Positions 21,442 to 31,661 of a DNA stretch of 64,000 bases are shown piece after piece (within the stretch, counting starts at the first letter, position 1; every line of letters starts with the position of its first letter). Where the stretch lies: assembly GCA_017893485.1 (NCBI GenBank), contig CM030366.1, positions 185,115,947 to 185,179,946 on the forward strand, in the 5' to 3' direction. The stretch is from Hemerocallis citrina (Eukaryota; Streptophyta; Magnoliopsida; Asparagales; Asphodelaceae). The notes beneath the pieces were generated by a model. That model searched no databases. It was not told the origin of the DNA and was given only the letters and a program-made list of their open reading frames with translations. A program made the position numbers and the translations under genes.

Positions 21442-24400
21442 TTAGGGCCCCTCGGGTCCGACGAATGGCGGGATCACTCCAACCGAACAACTTGGAACTC
21501 TCTCTTTGTCATGATGGTCCTTCGGTTCGGCCACGGTCGACACACCGGCCACGAAGCTCTGGTCATCAACGGGTCGCATACGCTCCAATAGCAGCAATGC
21601 AGAGGGAACCCCCTCCGCTCGCCGACCCCCCGAGGAAGATGTCGAGACACCCAGCATCGTCCGGTAACAGTGTATCTCCATCTTCTTCTCCACTATCACA
21701 TCACGAAGTAGCTTCTCAGAGGAGGGCCTCTGCACCGAGGAACTCGACATAGTATAACCGAGTCCGACACCCACGAGTTCCCGATCCACCATCGCCCTCC
21801 TCAGCCGACTTGCCTCCTCACTTAGGGCTTCAGACTTGTTCCTGTAATAATTGAAGGCCGCATCAGTGTCACGGGCCCCCTTACGGTATCGAACCAAAGT
21901 GGCCTCCAAGGCCTCAACCTTGCTCCGGAGCCATGCCACGTCGGAACGACGGGGGTCCGCCTCCGGAGGGGGAGCCTTAACCTACAAGAAAACCAGCCCA
22001 CTCAAAACACATATGCGAGGAAGAGTCAGAAATATCCGAGGTCAAAACACTTGGCCAGTCAAAAATCCCCTTTTTTATAGATTGAGTTACTTCTTACAAA
22101 AAATGCGGTGGCCAGTCCGTGGAAGGCAAATACAATCGAGAGAGGGAAAAAGAAAGACAAAATTATACAGCTTGTTTTCCCACCTCAGCATCAGCAGACG
22201 GGTTCACAAGGGGGTCGGCAGACGGGTCAAGAGCGGGCCCTTCTTCGCCAGGGGTCTTCGGCGTCCCCTCGATCTCCATGTCATACTCAAAGTTGGACAG
22301 GTCGACGGTCGGGTAGAAGTGCCTCACATGGCTGAGGGCCTTCGCGTAACACTCGTCCTGGGCCTTGATCACCATCAGCTGACCCGCATTCGTCAGCTCT
22401 TCCCTCTCCTTGGCGAACGCAGTCGTCAACTCCTCCTTCTCCTTGGCGAACTTCTTCTTCAAAGAGACCACCCTCTTCCCCCACTCCGCATCCTTGGCCT
22501 CGAGCTTGAGCTTCATCTGTTGCTCCCTCTTGTGCGAGCCCTTGAGCTCGATTCGCATCTCCTTCATCTCCCGCTCGCTCTTATCCGCCCGAGCTCACTC
22601 TTGTGCCAGGGACGCTTCGTAGAGGTTCTTTACGTTAGCCCCTGCATACAAGCCTGCGACCGACAAGCACAGATAAGAAAAAGGCTTCCGCAGTAAAATT
22701 AACAAGGGAGATAGGGTCGACGAGCTTACCAGCACGGTGGCCTGCGCCAGGCGCGTGAACGCCACCTCCACGGGCTCGCTCTCCATCTCCTTACGGTCGC
22801 GAGGGGTTGCCAAATTCTCCGCCACCTCCACGGCCTGGGCCTCCTCGGTCAGACAGTCCCCCATCCGAACCGACCAATCCCGGTGCCCACCGTTGCCGCA
22901 ACATCTCCACCACCGGGTCCTCTTCCTCGACCTCGACCAAGAGACCTTTCCCTTTGTCAAGATCGGATCCCTTCGCTTGGCCCTGGCCCCTCGAAGTAGC
23001 CACCTCTTTCCCGTCTCCGAGCGAGTCCTCTTGGTCCTCGGCTCAAGCGGGGCCTCCGAGATGGCTAGAGACGCCTCCCTCGGCCTCTTCGTCGCCTCCA
23101 CCTTCTTCTCGGCCTTCTCCTTCCTCATGGCGAGCCTCTTTGCCTTGATCGATGCTTCATCCATATCTGCAGAAAAATCCATTAAGAGTAATGAGCAAGA
23201 AAGTACGAAAAGGTCGAGAGAAAAGAAATAACTACATACACAGAACGGCTGGGCTCAGTCCAACGCTCGCCAGGTGGGCCTCCGTCACCTTCGTCCAATC
23301 GATACTATGTGACAGACGGAGGCGCTCGACAAACCCCCACTCCTCGGCCGTCAAATCCCTCGGCCTCGGCGGTAGATAGCTCGGCTTGGAGTGGTTCCAT
23401 CGAGTGGGAATGTCCCAGGGCTCTTCACTCCGAATCACCAGATATTTTTTCTTCCAATCCTTGATGGAGTCCGGGTGGCTGTGAACGACCTTCCCCTTAC
23501 TCCGGGGTGAGATGTAGTAAACACCCTCAGCCGCCGAGCTGATCATCAACATCGCTCGGAACACATTTAGCCGCAGGGGTACCTTCTGTTCCTCGCACAT
23601 CAGCACAAAGCAGATAATCTGCTTCCAAGAGTTCGGCCCGTACTGCATCGGCGCCAAAGAGGCCCAGTTCAGCACATCCCAAACAAACGGGTGGACTGGC
23701 AGCCTCAGACCGGAGATAAAGGCGTCCACTGGGAAGACGCAATACCAAGCAAAAAGGGGATCGGTTGGGCGCAGAGTAGAGCTCGGCAACATCAATTCGT
23801 AGCCGGGCCCTATGTGGTACGCCAGCTGCAAAACCTCCAAGTTTCCGCCCTCCAAAACGGTCGGAATCGCGTCCATCATCACCCTCTTCCGACTCGGCGA
23901 AGAAGGCTGCACGCCAAAGAGCTCCTTGTCAGAGAGGTCGTCGGGATACTGACGGAAGGACTTCGGCTGTACGGGCGAACCTGTCATCAAATTGCGGTAA
24001 ACAGGCGCCTGACTCGAACCACCAGTCCTCGACCCTACCTTCCTCGGAGCCCTCTTCCTCTTCTTGGTTCGCTCCGGCGAGGGGGTAGATAATGGCCCCA
24101 GACCAGTCGGCATGGAACTCGAACCCGCACCCTGAACTGTGGACCTCCTTACTGTGTCGCCCTCGCCTCCCTCCTCCTCGGAAGCCACCCCTAGAATCTG
24201 GACTTCGCCTCAACTATCGCCCCCCTCCTCAGAGTCGCTGCTCTCCACCACAAAAAGCTTCCGAGATCGCAACGACCTCACTTTATACACCGGCACCTCC
24301 CCACCTACCGGCACCTCCTCGCCTACCAGCTCCTCCCACGAAATCGCATCGGAAAGCTCCACATTATGCACAGACTCCCCCTCAAGGTCATGCTCCTCCC

Positions 24401-24476
24401 ATGAAGTCGATTTGGAGGTAGGTTTCACTTCCGCCCCAGACGTCGACGCTAACGAGCCAGACTGAGCCATGTCCAT
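21442..24476 (-). CDS. Antisense spliced gene inside the retrotransposon ('putative gypsy type transposon' family, PF04195-like)
   Basis: Read on the minus strand. Exon 1 is 24476-23240, starting MDMAQSGS. It has an acidic/Ser-rich N-terminus, a KKRKRAPRK basic patch, then the conserved core FPVDAFISGLRLPVHPF, WKQIICFVLMCEEQKVPL and EEPWDIPTRWN. Intron 1 is clear: donor GTATGT at 23239, acceptor TTTTTCTGCAG before exon 2 (23166-22730). Donor GTAAGC follows, then exon 3 (about 22650-22184), Lys/Glu-rich and coiled-coil-like. A last intron ends TTTTCTTGTAG before exon 4 (21981-21442), again helical. Exons 3-4 join in phase; exon 2-3 phase is uncertain. This copy carries in-frame TGA at 24210-24212 and about 22595, and exon 2 changes frame, so it is probably defective. 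Extra antisense ORFs of this family are known in Tat-lineage elements; their function is unknown. Confidence 0.75.
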
Positions 24477-24632
24477 CTGTGCCTAAACTAAACAGATTTA
24501 CCAACTAACCTGGGTAGCTTCGGAAGAACGAGCCTGCTGCCGCAAACGATAGGGACGAGCACTGAAGAGTTGGGAGATTTTTTGGAAAGTAAGAAGCGAG
24601 AAAGAAGTGGGCGATAGGAGGAGAGGGGGGGA

Positions 24633-24641
24633 CATTTATAG
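24633..24641 (-). promoter_or_regulatory. TATA box of the antisense gene
   Basis: CTATAAATG on the minus strand, 157 bp upstream of the antisense ATG at 24476 and preceded (to the right) by spacer with no ORF in that orientation. Spacing suits a start site near 24600. Confidence 0.55.
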
Positions 24642-25593
24642 AGGATGAAAACGACTCCTCGATTTCCGCAATCACTGTTCACCTGATTGACGTGCAACTG
24701 CCGCCTGGAAAATTGCGCCACGTCCTCGAAACGTGCGCTGCTGACGTCATCCAGTGCCAGGCTGGCAGCCAGACGCAGGGGTCGGTTCGGATGAAGTATT
24801 CGGCGGAGAAAACATTTTACTTAAGATTTGAGGCGCTGTCCTTCGACAGACGCCCCGGGCTCCAGGGCTCGGTCGACTCCCCTCTCACCCGCGAGCAGCT
24901 CGGGGCTTACGACCTCGGCAGCCGAAACCCCGAACTGTTCGAGGGTGGGACAGAAGTCACCATCGCCTGGAGCCCTATCGAAAGACAGATCGGCCGACCT
25001 CCAATCGGAGACGACCTATTTATCCGAGGCTCTTCAGCCCCCGGGTCTGGAGTACAGTTGATGCCCCTCCCGTCTGGATCTCTCTCGGGCCAAACAACCG
25101 TGTCAGGGTCGTCTGACCCGAAAAAGGATCCAGACGGCAAAGCCACCACCAATCCGAGGCTCCTTATCTACCGGTACGGATTTCGGCCATTACCCCTCTC
25201 GTCCCTGATCTCCCCTGGATCTGGCTACCGTATCAAGAGCCATCAGATCCAAGAGAAGATCCGGGCGGCAGAGTAACTACCTCTCTGACACTATCAGGGT
25301 TAAAATTTTGCAAGAGACAGGCGTCCGCCGGAGCAGACACCTTTGATGGCCAATAGACCACCCTTGCTGTGATCAAACTTGCTGTGGGGAGAGGTATTTA
25401 TAGCCTCCCCCATAGACCAGCCATTATGACATTGGGAGAGCCAATCGACGGAAGCCCATGCGCCACATGCATTTATTAGGCGGCACCATTAATGCCCCTA
25501 GGAAATTGGAACATCGCACAGATCCCGGAGCGCCTTCAATGCTCCGCAAAGACGGTGGACCACTCCGCTCAAACCTTCTAAGGGACCACGGTT
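24642..25593. other. Spacer upstream of the antisense gene, with a second antisense TATA motif
   Basis: GC-rich sequence. The minus strand has a second CTATAAATA at 25395-25403 in a clean context (GAGG before, CCTCTCCC after), which could be an alternative distal promoter for the antisense unit. A 194-codon plus-strand frame (24692-25276) has no recognisable domain and overlaps the promoter, so I treat it as chance. Confidence 0.5.
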
Positions 25594-26630
25594 CGCCATC
25601 ACCCTTGCCGACCCATAATCACTCGAAAGCTCGAGGTTCGATCTAGCACCAGGGTTGTCTTCTCAAGAAGGCTCAACGGCTCGCCATCACCCTTGCCGAC
25701 TTGTAATCCCTCGAAAGCTCGAGGTTCGGTCTAACACCAGGGTAATCTTCTCCGGAAGACTCATTGGCTCGCCATCACCCTTGCCGACCCATAATCCCTC
25801 GAAAACTCGAGGTTCGGTCTAGCACCAGGGTTGTCTTCTCAGGAAGGCTCAACGGCTCGCCATCACCCTTGCCGACTTGTAATCCCTCGAAAGCTCGAGG
25901 TTCGATCTAGCACCAGGGTTATCTTCTCCGGAAGACTCAACGGCTCGCCATCACCCTTGCCGACTTGTAATCCCTCGAAAGCTCGAGGTTCGGTCTAGCA
26001 CCAGGGTTGTCTTCTCAGGAAGGCTCAACGGCTCGCCATCACCCTTGCCGACTTGTAATCCCTCGAACGCTCGAGGTTCAGTCTAGCACCAGGGTTATCT
26101 TCTCCGGAAGACTCAACGGCTCGTTATCACCCTTGCCGATCCGTAATCCCTCGAAAGCTCGAGGTTCGGTCTAGCACCAGGGTTGTCTTCTCAGGAAGGC
26201 TCAACGGCTTGCCATCACCCTTGCCGACTTGTAATCCCTCGAACGCTCGAGGTTCAGTCTAGCACCAGGGTTATCTTCTCCGGAAGACTCAACGGCTCGT
26301 TATCACCCTTGCCGATCCGTAATCCCTCGAAAGCTCGAGGTTCGGTCTAGCACCAGGGTTGTCTTCTCAGGAAGGCTCAACGGCTCGCCATCACCCTCGC
26401 CGGCTCGAGGACCGGTCTAGCACCAGGGTAGTCTTCTCCAGAAGACTCAACGGCTCGTCATCGCCCTTGCTGACCCGTAACCCCTCGAAAGCTCGAGGTC
26501 CGGTTTAGCACCAGGGTAATCTTCTCAGGAAGTTTCAACGGCTCGCCATCACCCTTGCTGACCCTTAAACCCTCGTCAGCTCGAGGCTCGCCCTAAACAT
26601 CAGGGCAACCATCCCTCGCCGGCTCGAGGC
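25594..26630 (+). repeat. 88-bp tandem array with 176-bp alternating order
   Basis: CGCCATCACCCTTGCCGA or a close variant recurs at 25594, 25682, 25770, 25858, 25946, 26034, 26122, 26210, 26298 and 26386 (exactly 88 bp apart). A 70-bp shortened unit follows, then another copy at 26544: about 12 units. Neighbouring units alternate between a TTCTCAGGAAGG and a TTCTCCGGAAGA version, giving a 176-bp higher-order repeat. Each unit also contains CCTCGAAAGCTCGAGG, a 6-bp stem with 4-base loop. From 26600 to 26700 it degrades to roughly 40-bp subunits (CTCGCCGGCTCGAGGCTCG). It lies between the antisense promoter region and the 3' LTR. Confidence 0.93.
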
Positions 26631-26774
26631 TCGCTCTAACATCAGGGCAATCAACCCTCGCCGGCTCGAGGCTCATTCCAACATCAGGGCAACCCCCTCA
26701 TGAAGGCCCAGCGATTCGCTATCCCATTTCTACAACCATAAACACTCCTCCACGGCTAGCTCCCGCACCCCCGC

Positions 26775-26790
26775 AGGAGTGGGGGGCTTG
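26775..26790 (+). other. Polypurine tract
   Basis: AGGAGTGGGGGGCTTG directly abuts the 3' LTR start TGTGG. The element at 47687 has the same GGGGGGCTTG ending before its 3' LTR. Confidence 0.85.
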
Positions 26791-27585
26791 TGTGGTAGGG
26801 TAAAAATGGCTTGGGGCCCAACCTGGGCCTAGTACAGCTCTCACTCAAAAACAGGAAAAACAACAATCTGGCTCGGCTTCGAGCCAGACAGGATCTGCGC
26901 CGAACCTCAAGTTCACCCCCGCAGAACTGGTCTCCTCGTATCCGACGAGCATCGATGGTCCCTCGACCTTCGATCCACGGCAGCCCTCCGGGCCCTCCTG
27001 CCCATCCGGGTGTAGAATGACGATGACCTGGCACAGCCTAGGCCACCAGATTCTCCCAGGAGCACAGGAGCCCCATGATCCGCCATGTCAGCTCCAAATA
27101 CCACCAAAGGGCGTTGCCACGACAGCCCTATACCACTCCTGGTACTGCCACGTCAGCCCTAAACCCCCTGGGCCTTCTGCCACGTCAGGCCCATGGGCTT
27201 TTGGGTTCAGACCCGGCCCCCAAGCGGATCCAAACCCGGTTGGAATTCTCTATAAATACTAGACCCTCACCCACCTTTTCAGGTAACCAATCTTTTGCCA
27301 CTTACATTCACCTAGTTATTGCTACTCCCTCACAGACACTGACTAGATCGTCGGAGGGTCCGCCACCGGGATAAACCCCGGTGTTTCAGGACCGTCTGCA
27401 GGTACACAAGACCTCGGATCCGAATTCTCTGATCCGAGCCCAGACGTCCACCTCATTCCGAGCCCGTCGCAGGTACCGCCTGGTCAACCGAGGGTCGGCA
27501 GACGAGCAGCTTTCTCCTTCAATACAAATCGAGTCCGAACTCACACCTGATGCATCCACACGTCTCTCAGAAACAAACCGCATCA
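26791..27585 (+). repeat. 3' LTR
   Basis: 795 bp, TGTGG...GCATCA, followed by the TSD ATATC. About 25 differences from the 5' LTR by eye, including small indels. Confidence 0.97.
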
Positions 27586-27930
27586 ATATCCATACTATAA
27601 TTTCGAAATTTAATATTCTCTATAGAAATGAACTATTTTAAAGATAAATTAGTTTTTCAAGAGTTGTACTGCTTGTATTTAAATTTTCTAATTCTGTTTC
27701 TTCTGTTTTCAGCAACCACTACAATGGTTTATGTATAATGAGAGGTAATCTCTTCCGAATAAGAAATTGCAAAAAATAAGGTTTTTCGAAAATACAACCC
27801 CATTATAAATATTATCTATAAATGTCTAGAACTTTTCGTATACCGAGGTTAGAGTTGTTTGAAAAATTGAAGGGGTTAAAAAGAATAACTTAATGACCAT
27901 GAGACTAAAAATAATCTCTCCTAAAAAACA

Positions 27931-28440
27931 TTGTTGTTATATAATTGAAAGAAATTTGAGAGAATAGAGAAAATAGTAATCCAAAAGCTTATATCTCATT
28001 CATGTTCATATACCCTCTATTTATAGGCTTACATGTTATAGGTAAATAATTATATCATTTACAACATATGTTACAAAACTCTTTATATAATAGATGTAAA
28101 TGAGTGTTTATGGTGATCATCCGTTATCATGTACCAGTAATTTACACATGCGATGCACGTTTTAATAATTTAAAAAAAATATAAAAAAACTCTGACGTAA
28201 GAAGGACTCAAATCTAAAATTTCTTTTATATTAGTTAAGTACGTGCATTGCACATGTTAATAGATTTACAAATGACATTAAGGCAATATTAGAGGTTGGA
28301 GATTTACAATACTTTCTCTTGGATGTCCACCATACAAACTACATGCCTCGTTAAAAAAAACTTGCCAAGAAAACACAATGGGATAAATCTGATTAAAGGG
28401 AAAAAAAACAAAAGTACATGTCCATTTGAGATGTTCACGA
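27931..28440 (-). mobile_element. Copia-type LTR retrotransposon remnant (3' end)
   Basis: On the minus strand a block reading TTATCCCATTGTGTTTTC, CTTGGCAAG and AACGAGGCATG precedes GGACATCCAAGAGAAAG and then TGTAAATCTCC. This is the usual post-pol/polypurine/LTR-start signature of plant copia elements. A TATAAATAGAGG promoter motif (about 28017 on the minus strand) and the end ATAACAACA (about 27931) fit an LTR of about 0.38 kb. No pol sequence remains. The LTR contains a small inverted-repeat insert. Confidence 0.55.
28139..28262. mobile_element. Small inverted-repeat element in the copia LTR
   Basis: TTTACACATGCGATGCACG at the left and, reverse-complemented, TTAACATGTGCAATGCACG at the right flank about 85 bp of AT-rich sequence. 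It looks like a MITE; TSD not resolved. Confidence 0.5.
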
Positions 28441-28598
28441 GCGGACGACACTTTAAATAATATTAGATGAGATAATCTATAGGGCTCTATATAGTTTCAT
28501 TATAAAAAAAAATTTGAAACTCCTTTCACGAAACACCACATGGGACCCACCATTTTTAAGGCACGGTGAACCCAAGTTTCATGGAGTTTCATTAGACC

Positions 28599-28630
28599 AA
28601 TATATCTTTGTATTAATACAAAGATATATT
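28599..28630. repeat. 32-bp perfect palindrome
   Basis: AATATATCTTTGTATT followed by its exact reverse complement, with weaker outer arms (TTTCATT left, AATGAAA right). Possibly the core of a small foldback element. Confidence 0.85.
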
Positions 28631-28956
28631 AAATGAAATTTGCTTTTCATTGAATTTTATATAGCTTTACCTTGAGTTTCTTGTAGCCAACCAAGACCTA
28701 AAAAGAAAACTAGCTACAATATAGAAGTTTCCCATAAGTCGAAGGTGTTAAAGCATCCATAGTTGTTTGTGGCAAACAAAAAAAATAAAAATGGCAAAAT
28801 ATAATTTGGCAATTTTCAAAATTTGCTGCAATCGAAAATGATGTTTCATCCATCACAAATATTTTATTAGAACTTTTTTTTGCAACCCATTTTATTATAA
28901 AAAAAATTCGATCCATCCAAACCGTTAAGCAAGCGAAGAATAACTGTTGTCCCCCT

Positions 28957-29430
28957 TCCCCTGAGCCCGGTGGTAAAGCAGTAGAGACTGATTTCGCCTA
29001 GGTCAATATCCTAGTTCATATTCGGTAAAAGACTCAGGTGAGAAATGAGAGTGAGCGCTAGTGATCAATAGATCCCCAAGATTAGGGCTGTAGGGAAATG
29101 TATGTGTACGGAAGCAATGAGGTTGGCATAGAAATGCTGCACCGCTCCTTCATGCACTCACACGCGTGTATACGCGTCCGTGCGCATACGCATGCATGTG
29201 CATGTGCATACGCGTGCATGCATACGCACGAGTACCTGAACTCGCACACATGCGAGATAGAGTACACGCACGCATACACATGCAAGTATTCGTACGCCTG
29301 CGTGTATACGCGGGTACCTTAGCCACTTCCATTACAGTCGACCCTGGGTTAAAGGGCTTTGATGCCTCGGAAATAAGGTTCGACTTGCATGTGTTGAGCA
29401 TATATATATAGCTAGCTATAGCTAGGTGAA
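28957..29430 (+). repeat. Possible tRNA-like SINE plus alternating purine-pyrimidine tract
   Basis: 28957-29040 has tRNA-like wording (GAGCCCGGTGGTAAAGCAGT, then CCTAGTTCATATTCGG) that could be decayed A and B boxes. From about 29158 to 29318 the sequence is dominated by alternating CGCGTGTATACGCG, CATGCATGTGCATGTGCATA type tracts, unlike the AT-rich surroundings and a candidate Z-DNA former. No TSD or clear tail found. Confidence 0.35.
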
Positions 29431-30098
29431 AACCTTTTTACTAATAACCTCTTTGATTACATCTTCATTTCAAATTCCCCAACACACATGACACATTTCA
29501 AAGCTAATCCCACCAGGGATCTCCTCCAATCCAACTGTACAAATCATTCATCCATACAAAATCCTATGTGATACAAGCCCATAGAATCTCTCCCCCTCTA
29601 CGGATTTGCAAAGAAACCAAGCTCATACAAAATCCATACAAAATCCCATTTTATTATTCTCTTTTCGCCGTCCATGATTTGAAAAATTAGTAAAATAATA
29701 AAATGGAAATTACAAAATTCTTTCTCAAATATAGCAATGAACTATTCACAAAAATTGCAAAAATTGGCAAAATAGACGACCGCAGCAGCATTTTTTAGCA
29801 AAAAAAAAAAATACAAAAATGACTATATCCAACGACTGTGGATGCTCTTACAGTGGACACTGCTGCAACACCTTAAAATTAGCCGGACAATAAAAGCATG
29901 GACGAAATCGCTCTTTTTTCTCTGAACCCTGAATCAAATGGTAATTTCCTTATAGCTCTAGCACTTGTTTCTCTCACAAAGCCTTCTTCAAATTTGTATA
30001 TACAAACATACAAAATATGTGTCGCATCACTACACATACAAGAGGAAAGAATCACAAGAGGATAAATATATATTCTGCTAAAGTGGAAGAAAATGTAT

Positions 30099-30597
30099 TC
30101 AACTAAAACAATCTAGCCCATCTAATATATCCAAAACCTTGGTCCTTTCATTTTGCAACTCAATGGGCACATTAAACTCCTGAGATGGAGAACTTCCCAA
30201 ACTCCTGCTCAATCCTCTGTTTGAGTATTTAATCTTCTCTTCACCGTTTGCAAGCTCTTGGCTCCTGCTTCTTCTGAAGACCATCTTATTTGAATCTACA
30301 CGATCTAGCATTTCTCTATCCTCTTCAGAGAGATTGAAAACAGTCCCAGTTTTGCCATGGCTTACAGGATAGGAGACGCTATTGGTTTCTTGTAATAATA
30401 ACCCTTTTTGTGATCGGCTTCGGATTGGTTTCATTGCTTTGAAACCGTAGCCTTTGTTCTTCACTTGGATGACAAGATGGTGAAGCCAAACCACTAGTTC
30501 CAGTATGTGCTCTTCTGTTTTAGCCTTGTCAGCATGATAAAGTGTTTGAATACGTGTGATGCTGTACTGTGTTGCTGGATTCTTGTTCATCTCAGTA
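30099..30597 (-). CDS. PSI-like last exon and stop
   Basis: 499 bp; acceptor TTTCGCAG, starting STEMNKNP. Contains [18 protein letters not shown] and [13 protein letters not shown], then a Ser/Arg-rich disordered tail with [12 protein letters not shown] and RSRSQEL. Stop at 30099-30101. Confidence 0.93.
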
Positions 30598-31598
30598 CTG
30601 CGAAACAATCTATTGTTAGAATTTAACCCTCCAACGAAGAAAAAAGTATCGTGTAAATATGAACCACAATGAATCAACCAACTCAGCATAGTTTTTTATT
30701 CAAAACAGAAAAAACAGAAAAAACAGAAAAAACAGAGAAACAAAAAACAAAAAAAACAAAAAAAAAAAAAAACAAAAAAACAAAAAAAATCAAAAAAAAA
30801 AATAACTAATAACAAAAACAACAACAAAAAAAAAAAAAAAAAAAAAAACCTTGGCATAGTTTTTTGGTACTGGCATTCTAATCTCAGTATTGTTTTTGGC
30901 ATTCTCTAAAATATTGGATCTTTTCCAGGTACTGGCTTTCCAAGTGTCTAAAATCTTAATTAACAATTCTAATTTTTAAAAGGTTTTTTTTATAGATATT
31001 AGTCCCTTTTGAAATGTGTACTTCTAATTTGTCCCCATTTTTGCATGCTGTTCTATTAGATCCCTTAATTGAGAGCCCCATCAAACTAAATAAGTCCCTC
31101 ATTTATGATTTCCATCCAAATCTATCATAATTAATAGGGTAACTAGCTGTGACAAAAGACTCAAATATTCTCATACATTGTGTTGTTGGAACTAGAGAAG
31201 TAGAGTTTATGGTATTTTGGGGGAAGAAGAGTGGTGGAGTTAGTGAAATTTTTGGCAGAGACATTCACTTATAATAGGTGTTTTAGTCTTAAACTATACG
31301 TTGGCGATAAGACTGGGAATAAAACGGGGTGTTACGAAAATGAAAAAATTTTATGTAAGCAATATGGCGATTTGAGGAGAAATCCATAGTTAATCTAACG
31401 CAGGGACTAATTTCATAATTATTAGCTCAATTAAGGGCAGAGACGAAGCCAGAAGGGGGGCGTAGCTGACAAAAAATTCATAAATTGTTCCATTGCCAAA
31501 AAAAACACAAATAATAGATATCATTTTGCATTGATCATCCATATATTTAAAGTTGTCAAAAAATTATGTTGTTCTTCTACCAAAAATTTACAAATGTA

Positions 31599-31661
<63 letters not shown>

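Larger units (their letters stand above)
17862..27585 (+). mobile_element. Complete non-autonomous Tat-like LTR retrotransposon with antisense gene
   Basis: Two LTRs of 792 and 795 bp (TG...CA), TSD ATATC at 17857-17861 and 27586-27590, primer site at 18657, and polypurine tract directly before the 3' LTR. The 8.1-kb interior holds sense gag-protease (18733-21018), a convergent antisense spliced gene (24476-21442), a spacer, and an 88-bp tandem array. No reverse transcriptase, RNase H or integrase motifs were found on either strand, so it must depend on enzymes from elsewhere. By eye the LTRs differ at about 25 positions (roughly 97 percent identity), indicating a fairly recent insertion. Confidence 0.96.

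Noticed and set aside
21851..22696. 281-codon plus-strand frame
   Set aside because: Shadow of the antisense coiled-coil exons; Leu/Arg-rich composition follows from Glu/Lys codons on the other strand.
24692..25276. 194-codon plus-strand frame in the Tat-like element
   Set aside because: No recognisable domain, overlaps the antisense TATA region and spacer, and GC-rich composition makes long open frames likely by chance.
25594..26630. CRISPR-like array of regular repeats
   Set aside because: The 88-bp units are contiguous with no unique spacers, and the context is a plant retrotransposon.
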